Positions 33,374-42,399 of a stretch of 64,000 nucleotides of DNA are shown here, in pieces; position 1 is the first letter of the stretch, and every line of letters begins with the position of its first letter. The stretch spans positions 1 through 64,000 of the forward strand of contig CAJUKA010000003.1 of assembly GCA_910586585.1 (NCBI GenBank), given 5' to 3'. Below the pieces are notes generated by a model. The model saw only the letters and a program-made list of their open reading frames with translations, was not told the origin of the DNA and made no database searches. The stretch is from an uncultured Lachnospiraceae bacterium (lineage in GTDB: Bacteria > Bacillota > Clostridia > Lachnospirales > Lachnospiraceae). Made by a program: the position numbers and the translations under genes.

Positions 33374-33516
33374 CTGATGTCCTCCTGTTTTACCTTTATT
33401 TGATACTGTTAATTTTCCCCAAACTCCTCGGAACTATTCAATGTTTCCAATACGCAGGGCTATGCAATCGAGTAGGGCACCCGTCAACCTCTGTTGGCCT
33501 TCCCGCACGAGACATG

Positions 33517-33551
33517 AAAAAAAGACAGCAGGCAAAGCGCCCGTTGTCTTT
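33517..33551 (-). terminator. terminator of trpS
   Basis: The minus-strand stem AAAGACA-ACGGGC / GCCTGC-TGTCTTT, with a 5-base loop, ends in a run of seven T. It lies about 85 bases after the trpS stop, a textbook Rho-independent terminator. Confidence 0.8.
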
Positions 33552-33634
33552 GATATGATAAGTATTTTAGAAACTGAAATTTGTCATGAAAGCCAATAAA
33601 ACTTTCCATCTAAATCACTCGAATTCTATTATTA

Positions 33635-34732
33635 TTACCTTGAGGCATACTTTTCACTTTGTTCCTTGATAAGTTCCAAGTCCTCAAAGTAATCAATTTT
33701 CATAGCATGTTTTACCTCTGACAATGTCTGAGCTGCTACCTGTCTTGCCGTCTCAGAACCCTTTTTGAGGATATTGTAGATTTCAGGAATATCTTTTTCA
33801 AACATAGCGCGTCTCTTGCGAATCGGTTCAAGTTCCTCCTGCATTATCTCATTCAGAAATTTTTTGACCTTCATATCCCCAAGACCACCTTTGGTATAGT
33901 GCGCTTTCATCTCATCAAGATTCGCATAATCCGGGCAATAGCGTTCAAAATGCTCGTCTCGTGCAAATGCATCCAGGTACGTAAACACAGTATTTCCTTC
34001 CAGATGTCCAGGATCGCTGACTTTTAAATGCTGTGGATCTGTAAACATTCCCATTATCTTTGTCTTTACCTCATCTGCGCTGTCAGCCAGATAAATACAA
34101 TTGCCCAGTGATTTGCTCATCTTTGCTTTTCCATCGGTTCCAGGAAGCCGTTTGCACGCATCTGCCTGTGGCAGCATTGCTTTTGGTTCAACCAGTACAG
34201 GATTCTCTGGCGCATATACAGCATTAAATTTGTGCACAATTTCCTTGGTCTGTTCTATCATAGGAAGCTGATCTTCTCCCACAGGCACGATATTTGCCTT
34301 GCAGAATGTAATATCTGCTGCCTGGCTGATTGGGTATGTAAAAAACCCTACTGGAATGCTTGCCTCAAAATTACGCATCTGTATTTCGTTCTTCACTGTT
34401 GGATTTCTCTGAAGTCTTGACACTGTAACCAAATCCATATAGTAGAATGTAAGTTCTGTTAATTCTGAAATCTGCGACTGAATAAACAATGTAGATTTTT
34501 CAGGGTCAAGTCCTACTGATAAGTAATCAAGCGCCACCTCTATCACATTTTGCCTTACTTTTTCAGGAGTATCAATATTGTCTGTCAGCGCCTGCGCATC
34601 TGCAATCATAATATAAATCTTGTCAAACTCACCTGAATTTTGCAGTTCTACTCGCCGTTTGAGAGATCCTGCATAATGTCCAATATGAAGTCTTCCCGTA
34701 GGTCTGTCACCTGTTAATATAATTTTGCTCAT
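33635..34732 (-). CDS. trpS: tryptophanyl-tRNA synthetase
   Basis: TrpS charges tRNA-Trp. The class I signatures are HIGH-type GRLHIGHYAG and KMSKS-type KAKMSKSLGN. It has 365 residues, near the usual 330-350. The ATG at 34732 (MSKIILTG) has AAAGGTGG nine bases upstream. An earlier TTG codes the start of that site. It follows the TPR-DUF4037-DUF4125 gene by 58 bases, with a hairpin across that gap. No T-box leader is present in that short space. Confidence 0.95.
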   Translation of the reverse strand: MSKIILTGDRPTGRLHIGHYAGSLKRRVELQNSGEFDKIYIMIADAQALTDNIDTPEKVRQNVIEVALDYLSVGLDPEKSTLFIQSQISELTELTFYYMDLVTVSRLQRNPTVKNEIQMRNFEASIPVGFFTYPISQAADITFCKANIVPVGEDQLPMIEQTKEIVHKFNAVYAPENPVLVEPKAMLPQADACKRLPGTDGKAKMSKSLGNCIYLADSADEVKTKIMGMFTDPQHLKVSDPGHLEGNTVFTYLDAFARDEHFERYCPDYANLDEMKAHYTKGGLGDMKVKKFLNEIMQEELEPIRKRRAMFEKDIPEIYNILKKGSETARQVAAQTLSEVKHAMKIDYFEDLELIKEQSEKYASR

Positions 34733-34770
34733 TAAAAATTGTCCACCTTTCTGCAAAATTTATATGCTTT

Positions 34771-34797
34771 CGTCTGAAAATCATTGATTTTCAGACG
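34771..34797 (-). other. 12-bp hairpin overlapping the fusion-gene stop codon
   Basis: CGTCTGAAAATC-ATT-GATTTTCAGACG is a perfect palindrome. Its minus-strand 5' arm contains the TGA stop of the fusion gene. Only three A follow, not a T-run, so it may be an mRNA processing or 3'-end stability structure between the fusion gene and trpS. Confidence 0.6.
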
Positions 34798-37634
34798 ATT
34801 CCTTTCTCGTTTGCAGTCTCTAAATCTTTATAACCATAAAAATGAATGGTTTGTTCCATAATCTCCTGCGCCACATTTTGATTATTTTTTGCATGGGACA
34901 CAATATATCTGCCATACAGATCCAACATTTTGTCCGAATACGTGCTCAATTCACCGCGCAGATATGTTTCATATGATGTATCATATGGCAAATCTTCTGC
35001 TGTGTGTATGATGCGGGCATTTCCTGCAAGATTGGGATATTTTTGTGCAAACTCTTCCATCCACTTAACTTGCAGCGCTGTTATCTGCTCTATAATTGCC
35101 TTCTTTTCCTCTGAAATTGCCGGAAGCCTGTCTGCAAAAAGCGCATACTCTGATGGCGCTGTTGATTCCATCATGCGGGCATATTTTTCTTCAATCATAT
35201 TTCTGCCGCTTGCATAATTTTTCTTGAACTCATACAAATACTGCAGAAGCATATCTTCTGACCAAGTCATATACTGACTCATACGCATGATTTTAAATGT
35301 TGGCCAGTTGTTCTGACAGCTTGCCCTTCCGCCTTCATTTTGTACTTTGTCAAACGCCTCGAACTCCGCCTTCGCTATCGAAAGAGAAAGCGCAGTTACA
35401 ATTGGTGTATTGGCTACAATCGCAGTCAAAAGCACATCACTTTTTGCAGTAAGTTCTGCTGTACAGGCATCAAGGTACAAATCACATGCGCCAACCATAT
35501 TCTGCTTCTCAAGTTCATTTGCAAAAATAACCGCAAGAGATTCTACCGCAGTCGCAAGCTCTCTTTCATGTGCTTTGTCAACGGGAAGCATACCGATTTT
35601 TTCCACAAGTGACGCCACACTCTCATTGATAATGCCTTCTTCATTGATTCGCATTTCTGGATTATCCGGCATTCCTTTAAAGAGCCACTTATCATGCGGT
35701 GCATATTTTTTATTTAATAAATAGTTCAGTGTCATTGCCTGCTTCATGCATTCTGCCTTTGCAAGCTGTGCAGCCACAAACTGCCCCCGTCTTTGCATAC
35801 GCGGCAGATTATATTGACCATTTTGTGAGAAAAGCGCGCAGGTCTGTGCTACTTTCCGATACCAAACCGGCTTTGGATAATATGCAAGCAGCCTGTTGCG
35901 ATAGCGCGTAAAGATTCCTTCGTCATCTCTAAATACTTCACCGTTTACTGAAGCCGCAAGCGCATAGTCCTGTGTTGCAAGCCAGCATTTGATCGTATTA
36001 AAATTTTCGCCATTCAAATCCTCATTATTTTCAGCCAGTTTTCCTATCAAATCTGTGCCAAGTGTATTTTTATAAAAATCTTCAATCACCATCACGCCAG
36101 CCCTGTCTCTGCCATGAAGGGTCTCTATTCTGTCAACGCCCATAAAGCTCTTTGGAAGCTCCTCATAAGCTGATTGCAATGCTGCTCCAATCTCATCGTA
36201 TACCTTTTTGGTGACCCACATTTGAAACCGCGGCCCAAAATCATGATCTCGTGACTGCATGTCATCAAAGCCAAAACAATCCGATCCTTTTCCCACAAGT
36301 CCTACTGCAATCAAAGATTCATAATCCTGAAATTTCTCAGAAATCATGGGCTTTCCGTATTCCTCATAATATCGGCGGCACAAATCAAGACCTGAGATAT
36401 CCGGGGTAAGGTCCGCAAAAACCTCCTCCTCTACCATATCTATTTCTTCAGCATCTGTACCCGATTCTTCTGTTTGATTGGCGGTTTCGTCCTCAGTTAT
36501 CGCAATTTCATCGACTTGTGTCTCTTCTTTAGAGTCGGTGTCCTCTTGAGACTGCACTTCCTCCTCAAAATCTGTCTCGCGCTCTTCCTGTGCGTCTTCG
36601 TCCGAATCGCTCTCCTCTTCTGCTTCCTCCTCAGAATTGCTTTCGTCCTTTGATTCCAGGATATCGTCTGGTTCACTTTCCTCTTCTAGTTCTTCGTCCG
36701 AATTGCTTTCGTCTTCTGTTTCCAACATTTCGTCTGAATCGCTTTCCTCTTCTGCTTCTTTTCCAGAATTGCTTTCGTCCTCTGTATCAGACACCTCCAA
36801 CGCATCTGAATCTTCTGCCTGCTCTGTCTGTGTATCCGCATTTATTTTCTTTCTGATAATTTCAATATTTTCGCTAAGCCGCTGATATTGAATATTTTCT
36901 GCCCCTAAATATTTTGCTACGCATTCTCTGCTTTTTTCCATGCACTCAAGTGCGTTCTCATAGTCTTTATCCATAAAATAAAGACTTCCAAGCGCTGATA
37001 ATGCGGCGCTATAATGTGCATCATCCACCCCTATTTCCTCAAAAATACGGATCGATTCTTCAGCCCTTGCCTTTGCCTCATCGTCCTGCCCAAGCTCGAT
37101 ACAAGTATTCGCCAAGTTTGCCTGTGTCACTGCCACCTCAAACTGTTTGTCTGGTTTATGATTCACAATATATAATGCATTTTCAAGCTGCTCCTTGGCT
37201 GACTCATAATCTCCCATCTCCTGATACAGGAGGCTGAGATTATTATACAACCCTGCAAAATAAATATCATCCTCTTTCAAAAGCGCCACATAGATTGGCC
37301 GCACCCGATTATACAGCTCTAACGACTCTTGCAGATGTCCAGCCGCACGATGCGCAGTAGCAGCATTCAAGAGCGTTGTAGCATAGGGAAGTGTATTCTG
37401 AATCCCCATATGATCCATCAGTGTGATTGCTCTTCGGCAATTTTCTATTGAAAGGTCATACTGGCCTACTTCTCTGTAGAACCCAATACATTCATTGTAG
37501 AGCGTCAGCATGATATCCTGTGCCCCCTCTGCACGCGCCTGTGCGATATGCGACTCCAAAAATTGTGGAATCTCACTGATTTTCTCTTGTACAAAAAGCT
37601 CATCCAGCTCTCCCATCACCTGATTCAAGTCCAT
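34791..37634 (-). CDS. TPR / DUF4037 / DUF4125 fusion protein
   Basis: The protein has 947 residues. Residues about 1-262 are tetratricopeptide repeats (NNLSLLYQEMGDYESAKEQL and similar). Residues 263-401 are a very acidic, Asp/Glu/Ser-rich linker made of near-repeated DESNSEEE units, probably disordered. From about 405 a DUF4037-type domain follows (GLVGKGSDCFGFDDMQSRDHDFGPR), a family with nucleotidyltransferase-like character. The last 200 residues match DUF4125 (FAQKYPNLAGNARIIHT, DTSYETYLRGELSTYSDK). All three parts are soluble. The function is unknown. It lies between a methyltransferase and trpS in one strand. Confidence 0.8.
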   Translation of the reverse strand: MDLNQVMGELDELFVQEKISEIPQFLESHIAQARAEGAQDIMLTLYNECIGFYREVGQYDLSIENCRRAITLMDHMGIQNTLPYATTLLNAATAHRAAGHLQESLELYNRVRPIYVALLKEDDIYFAGLYNNLSLLYQEMGDYESAKEQLENALYIVNHKPDKQFEVAVTQANLANTCIELGQDDEAKARAEESIRIFEEIGVDDAHYSAALSALGSLYFMDKDYENALECMEKSRECVAKYLGAENIQYQRLSENIEIIRKKINADTQTEQAEDSDALEVSDTEDESNSGKEAEEESDSDEMLETEDESNSDEELEEESEPDDILESKDESNSEEEAEEESDSDEDAQEERETDFEEEVQSQEDTDSKEETQVDEIAITEDETANQTEESGTDAEEIDMVEEEVFADLTPDISGLDLCRRYYEEYGKPMISEKFQDYESLIAVGLVGKGSDCFGFDDMQSRDHDFGPRFQMWVTKKVYDEIGAALQSAYEELPKSFMGVDRIETLHGRDRAGVMVIEDFYKNTLGTDLIGKLAENNEDLNGENFNTIKCWLATQDYALAASVNGEVFRDDEGIFTRYRNRLLAYYPKPVWYRKVAQTCALFSQNGQYNLPRMQRRGQFVAAQLAKAECMKQAMTLNYLLNKKYAPHDKWLFKGMPDNPEMRINEEGIINESVASLVEKIGMLPVDKAHERELATAVESLAVIFANELEKQNMVGACDLYLDACTAELTAKSDVLLTAIVANTPIVTALSLSIAKAEFEAFDKVQNEGGRASCQNNWPTFKIMRMSQYMTWSEDMLLQYLYEFKKNYASGRNMIEEKYARMMESTAPSEYALFADRLPAISEEKKAIIEQITALQVKWMEEFAQKYPNLAGNARIIHTAEDLPYDTSYETYLRGELSTYSDKMLDLYGRYIVSHAKNNQNVAQEIMEQTIHFYGYKDLETANEKGIV

Positions 37635-37662
37635 TTCAGATTTCCCTCCGTTTCATTTTATA

Positions 37663-38496
37663 CTACGACTCCTTCTTTATAATATCCACTGTATGCGCAC
37701 CGGCGCCAATTAAATCAGCGCGCTCACAAGTCGCAAGCTGATATTGTATAAATGCTTCAAACTCTTTATCACTAAGCTGATTCAAAAATGGCCTCATATA
37801 GTTCGCGGGGCCATCTGGAGATATTATTTTTATCCGAGAAAGTCCCTCTGCTTCGTTGAGTGCGTCAATATCTTCTATTCGCATATAATCATACAGCCTT
37901 TCCGGCGAAGAAACTGTCTTGAAACTTTCGGTAAAACAATTTTCTTCCAAACATGCAAGCACATGTCTTTCCTTAAAACCATATGTGATAACGCTGTACT
38001 CATTCATACAGTACGCAGCAAGAATTACCCCTCCTGGTTTTGTGACGCGTTTTGCCTCCCTAAGTGCCTTTCTTTTGTCCTCAAATGCAAAAAGATGATA
38101 CATTGGCCCAAACAAAAGCGTCACATCAAAAGTATTGTCTTTTAATTTTCTTAGATTCATCGCATTGCCCTGAAATGCTTTCACACTGCTTGCTTTTTGT
38201 TTCAAAATACCAAGATTATACTTCACAAGCTCTACCGCAGTGACATCATATCCCTCATTTGCCAGAGCCACACTATAGCGTCCCGTTCCTGCACCAATGT
38301 CCAGTACTTTGATTTGGCTTTTGATATCTGGATTCTCTTTATGAATCAAGACATCATCTCCCTCCATTTTTGCTGCTGCCTCGTCAAGATACTGATGAAT
38401 ATACTTCATCGAAACTTGGTATTCAACCTGTCCATGACGGGAATTAAGCCTTTTCTCTTCATTAAACTTATTGTAATATTCCTCAAGCTCTGTCAT
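37663..38496 (-). CDS. class I SAM-dependent methyltransferase
   Basis: The protein has 277 residues with SAM motif I LDIGAGTGRYSVALA (near residue 84), an acidic second strand end (VTAVEL) and a FDVTLLFGPMYHL motif IV. The substrate cannot be told. It abuts the YczE-like gene with no gap, so the two are likely translationally coupled. Confidence 0.85.
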   Translation of the reverse strand: MTELEEYYNKFNEEKRLNSRHGQVEYQVSMKYIHQYLDEAAAKMEGDDVLIHKENPDIKSQIKVLDIGAGTGRYSVALANEGYDVTAVELVKYNLGILKQKASSVKAFQGNAMNLRKLKDNTFDVTLLFGPMYHLFAFEDKRKALREAKRVTKPGGVILAAYCMNEYSVITYGFKERHVLACLEENCFTESFKTVSSPERLYDYMRIEDIDALNEAEGLSRIKIISPDGPANYMRPFLNQLSDKEFEAFIQYQLATCERADLIGAGAHTVDIIKKES

Positions 38497-39147
38497 CTAT
38501 GCAATTAGTACCTCCATTTTTTTCTGCATCCATGTTATAATCGGACCCAGAAAAAATGCCACCAGAATTGTCACAATCCCAACGTCTCCGCCAAGCACAA
38601 AGCCAATTACCATAAAACTGATATCCCATATCATGCGCAACGCCTTAAAACTGATCTTTTTGACATGTGCTGATATGATAAATGGAAGAGCATCATATGG
38701 CGAGGAGCCAAGACCAGCACACATGTATGCTGCCGCCCCCAGCAAAAATATTAAAACGGTTGGTATCAGCAAAAGATATCGGACTGCTGCCAGTTCAAAA
38801 AAACCTGCCGGAAGCAGCACCGACCATATCCATTTAAACAGATCAGAAATATATCCTACAAAAAACATATTTCCTATCGTTCCAAAACTAATCATACTAA
38901 GATCATATTTTATAACAATCAAAAAGGTTACAACATGACACAAAAGCTGACAAGTGCCGAAACTAAGCGGCACATAATTTGTTATTCCCTGCGTAAAACA
39001 GGAACAGGGATCTGTTCCCAAATTAATCATTCGCAAAAGTGACAGTCCAATTCCCAAAATCAAAACACCAAACATCATCATAATCATACGCTTTTTAAAA
39101 TGGGGCGGACGAACAAAGCATTTTCTATTATTAGAATTAAAATTCAT
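38497..39147 (-). CDS. YczE/YitT-like integral membrane protein
   Basis: The protein has 216 residues with five or six membrane segments. It contains LGTDPCSCFTQGITN in the second segment and GLGSSPYDALPF in the fifth, as in YczE-type proteins of unknown function. It overlaps the end of the ClpX-like gene by about 11 bases and abuts the methyltransferase. Confidence 0.8.
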   Translation of the reverse strand: MNFNSNNRKCFVRPPHFKKRMIMMMFGVLILGIGLSLLRMINLGTDPCSCFTQGITNYVPLSFGTCQLLCHVVTFLIVIKYDLSMISFGTIGNMFFVGYISDLFKWIWSVLLPAGFFELAAVRYLLLIPTVLIFLLGAAAYMCAGLGSSPYDALPFIISAHVKKISFKALRMIWDISFMVIGFVLGGDVGIVTILVAFFLGPIITWMQKKMEVLIA

Positions 39148-40756
39148 AAAAATTGTGCTCCTCTGGCTTTTGTTCTTTTTCTATATCCGTCTCTTTTTTC
39201 TCTTCAATTGTGACAGGTGTCTTTGCTTCCTGTTTTGTGCGCACTTGATCAGTACGAATTTCAATAATCGGGCCTCCTGTTCCGTTGATATAATCGCCTG
39301 TAATTGTCACTTCACCAATATTTTCATCTTTTGGTATCTCGTACATGATATCAAGCATAAATTCCTCTATAATAGCCCGTAGTGCTCTCGCTCCGGTATC
39401 ACGTTCCATCGCTTTTTTTGCAATTGCCTCCAACGCGCTGTCATCAAAATTCAGCTTAACCTCGTCAAGTTCCAAAAGCTTTTGATACTGTTTCAATATC
39501 GCATTTTTTGGCTCTTTTAATATTTTGATATAGCTTTCCTGCGTGAGGCTATCCATTGGACAAATAATCGGCAGACGACCGATAAACTCTGGAATCATAC
39601 CAAATTTCTTCAGGTCTTCAATCAGCACCTTTTTCAGTATATTTTTTTCCTTGTCAAAAGCGTCTTTTAATTCTGCATTAAATCCAATCGAAGACTGTTT
39701 GGTAAGTCTCTGTTTAATGATTTCCTCCAAATCCGGAAAAGCACCGCCGCAAATAAACAAAATATTTCTGGTATTGATCGTTGTCAGAGGAACCATAGCA
39801 TTTTTGCTGTTTGCCCCGACAGGAACTTCCACATCAGCACCTTCCAATAGCTTCAGCATTCCCTGCTGCACGGATTCCCCGCTCACATCGCGCGACGTTG
39901 TATTTTTTTTCTTGGCAATCTTGTCTATCTCATCAATGAATACAATGCCTTGTTCTGCTTTCTCCACATCATTATCAGCCGCTGCAAGCAGTTTGGAAAT
40001 CACAGATTCGATATCATCTCCAATATAACCCGCTTCTGTCAGAGAAGTCGCGTCTGCAATTGCGAGCGGTACGTCCAACAGCCTTGCGAGTGTTTTTACA
40101 ATATAAGTCTTTCCGCAGCCTGTAGGCCCCAATAAAAGAATATTAGACTTTTCAATCTCAATATCGTCCATTGTGCCTGTGGTCACACGCTTGTAATGAT
40201 TGTAGACAGCCACCGATATTACCTTCTTAGCATAAGCCTGTCCCACCACATAATCATCAAGCTGTGCTTTAATCTTGTGCGGTGCCGGAAGGCTGTTAAT
40301 ATCCAATACTGCCTCTTCTTTCTTTTCCTTGGTTTTCTTCTTTTTGAGCTTCTGACGGTTGGGAATGCCTCCATCACCCTGCAAATCTGCAATATTCACA
40401 AAACTGATGTTTGGAAAACGTCGTTTGCCTTCCTTATCATTTTTTTTGTCAAAATTAAGATTCGTATTGTTTAACATCCCCTGATAATCAAACTGGCTGA
40501 CTGTATCCATTGTCTTATGCATACAGTCGGAGCAGACTGAAATATGATTGGGCAGCTTAAACATTCTTCCTGTTTTGCTCTCAGGCCGTCTGCAAATAAA
40601 GCAGACATCTTCGTACTCGCTTTCCTTATCCTCTTCATAGGAATCTTCTGTTGGTTTGTCCATTTCTTTGTCGTTTGTATCCGATTTTGATTCGTCATCT
40701 TTTATATTCAAAATTTCAATATCCTCATTATTCTCAAAATTATGCTCTCTATCCAA
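39137..40756 (-). CDS. clpX: ClpX-like AAA+ unfoldase with extended acidic N-terminus
   Basis: ClpX unfolds tagged proteins and feeds them to ClpP. The AAA+ core is clear: GPTGCGKT Walker A (about 210), VFIDEIDKIA Walker B, a GYIG pore loop, RDVSGESVQQGMLKLLEG and the IGF ClpP-docking loop in SSIGFNAEL. A CFIC...CSDC zinc-binding region lies near residues 52-78. About 90 residues more than usual precede the core, acidic and Lys-rich. The TTG at 40756 is proposed as start because AGAGAGGG lies seven bases upstream. The ATG at 40831 lies inside the HtrA gene. No clpP or trigger-factor gene is adjacent. Confidence 0.85.
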   Translation of the reverse strand: MDREHNFENNEDIEILNIKDDESKSDTNDKEMDKPTEDSYEEDKESEYEDVCFICRRPESKTGRMFKLPNHISVCSDCMHKTMDTVSQFDYQGMLNNTNLNFDKKNDKEGKRRFPNISFVNIADLQGDGGIPNRQKLKKKKTKEKKEEAVLDINSLPAPHKIKAQLDDYVVGQAYAKKVISVAVYNHYKRVTTGTMDDIEIEKSNILLLGPTGCGKTYIVKTLARLLDVPLAIADATSLTEAGYIGDDIESVISKLLAAADNDVEKAEQGIVFIDEIDKIAKKKNTTSRDVSGESVQQGMLKLLEGADVEVPVGANSKNAMVPLTTINTRNILFICGGAFPDLEEIIKQRLTKQSSIGFNAELKDAFDKEKNILKKVLIEDLKKFGMIPEFIGRLPIICPMDSLTQESYIKILKEPKNAILKQYQKLLELDEVKLNFDDSALEAIAKKAMERDTGARALRAIIEEFMLDIMYEIPKDENIGEVTITGDYINGTGGPIIEIRTDQVRTKQEAKTPVTIEEKKETDIEKEQKPEEHNFYEF

Positions 40757-40781
40757 TAGTATGCCCTCTCTTTGATGCTGA

Positions 40782-42362
40782 TTATTTATGTTCCAATGTG
40801 ATATGCAAAATAAGTTCCTTGTACTCTCCATCTGTCTGTCTCATTAACTTTAGTTCGATCTCGGTTCCTGCTGCATAGTACGCAAGCATATTCTGCAGCT
40901 CTTCCATCTGTGAAACCTTCTCGCCGTCTATGTAAGTGATGATATCGCCCTTCACTAATCCCGCTTTTTCAGCAGCCGTATCTTCCAGAACACCTGTCAC
41001 ATATACTCCCTCCGGCATGTCATAACGGCTGATGGCATCTTCTGTCACATCTGTGCCTGATACCCCTAGAAATGCACGTTCACTGACAGGAACTTTCTTT
41101 TTCGTCTCCTTTAACATCAAATCATCAATAATTGGCTTTGCTGTTGATATCGGAATCGCATACCCCATCCCTTCTATCACATAATCCGCAATTTTGCTGG
41201 AATTGATGCCAACGACTTCACCATTTACATTTAGCAGCGCTCCTCCTGAATTTCCTGGATTAATTGCCGCATCTGTCTGAATCAGATATCCTTGATTGAT
41301 GTCTGGATCTTCTGCAAAAATATCTCTGTTTAGCGCACTTATCACGCCTGTTGTTACAGACTGCCCATATCCCAGGGAATTGCCTATCGCGATAGCGGGT
41401 TCTCCCACCTGCAAGCGATCCGAATCGCCAAGCGCAGCAATCGCAATATAGTCCAGTGTGTCATTTGTCATATCTTCCAGGAAGACCGAAACAATCGCCA
41501 GGTCATTTTCGGGCGATACCCCTTTGACATATGCAACTGCCTCTGCATCATCTATGAACTGCACATATAGATTATTGCTATCCTCTATCACATGATAATT
41601 TGTGACAATTAAAAGTTCCTCGTCGCTTTGTGACACAATGATCCCAGAACCGTTTACCTCATCGTCTACTTCCTCGTCATACCAATAATCATATGCTGTA
41701 TACTCATTTGTGATAGATACGACACATGGCATCGCCGCCTGAACAACTGCTGTCACGTCCGCAACGACCGCTTTGGCTGTTCCAGCCTGCGAAATTACCT
41801 CCACATGCTTTACCTCAACAGGTGCCTCTCTGCTTTCTCTTTTGTTCTGTTCCTCAGTTCTTTCAGTCTCTGTCTCTGATGCGGACTGTTCTTCTGGTGT
41901 ATTCTCCGTAGAACTTTCCGATTCTGTCGATTCTTCTGTTTCTTCTAATTCTGTATTTTCTTCTGTTTCCTTTTCCTCGTCCTTAAACCGCGGCTTCTGT
42001 TTAATATTATTCGAATCGGAATCCTTATCACTGCCATTCTGAGCACCGCCGTTTGAATATTCCTCATTTTTATTCTCTGTTTTGCTGTCAAAAATATCTT
42101 TGCTGCTTTCCTGCCCTTTTACAATCTTTTCATCGGAACTCTTTGGCTGCCCCGATGCATTCTCTGCTCCCTCGTCCACATGCACTTCTACTTTGTCGAG
42201 CCATGCAGGCACTGCATTTTTGCCGTCATTGTTTATAACCAGGTTTACAACGTAATATCCTGCAAAACAATATAATCCCGCAAATACCACGCATCCTATA
42301 ACTATCATAATATTTTTAAAAATAGAGTTCTTTTTATTTCCCCCGCCTGTTCCCATATCCAA
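40782..42362 (-). CDS. HtrA-like membrane serine protease with PDZ domain
   Basis: The protein has 526 residues. One membrane segment (about 17-39) is followed by an acidic, Ser/Thr/Glu-rich extracellular linker (45-190), then a trypsin-like domain with His257 (TNYHVIED), Asp287 (ENDLAIVSV) and Ser372 (NPGNSGGALLN). A PDZ domain lies at about 430-520 (PEGVYVTGVLEDTAAEKAGLVKG). HtrA proteases degrade misfolded envelope proteins. It lies between glmS and the ClpX-like gene, all in the same direction, so a quality-control cluster is possible. Confidence 0.92.
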   Translation of the reverse strand: MDMGTGGGNKKNSIFKNIMIVIGCVVFAGLYCFAGYYVVNLVINNDGKNAVPAWLDKVEVHVDEGAENASGQPKSSDEKIVKGQESSKDIFDSKTENKNEEYSNGGAQNGSDKDSDSNNIKQKPRFKDEEKETEENTELEETEESTESESSTENTPEEQSASETETERTEEQNKRESREAPVEVKHVEVISQAGTAKAVVADVTAVVQAAMPCVVSITNEYTAYDYWYDEEVDDEVNGSGIIVSQSDEELLIVTNYHVIEDSNNLYVQFIDDAEAVAYVKGVSPENDLAIVSVFLEDMTNDTLDYIAIAALGDSDRLQVGEPAIAIGNSLGYGQSVTTGVISALNRDIFAEDPDINQGYLIQTDAAINPGNSGGALLNVNGEVVGINSSKIADYVIEGMGYAIPISTAKPIIDDLMLKETKKKVPVSERAFLGVSGTDVTEDAISRYDMPEGVYVTGVLEDTAAEKAGLVKGDIITYIDGEKVSQMEELQNMLAYYAAGTEIELKLMRQTDGEYKELILHITLEHK

Positions 42363-42399
42363 ACGTCCTCCTATATTTCGTCCTCAATCAGTCTGGCTT

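Noticed and set aside
33635..34790. T-box leader for trpS
   Set aside because: The gap before trpS is 58 bases, too short for a T-box, and holds only a simple hairpin.
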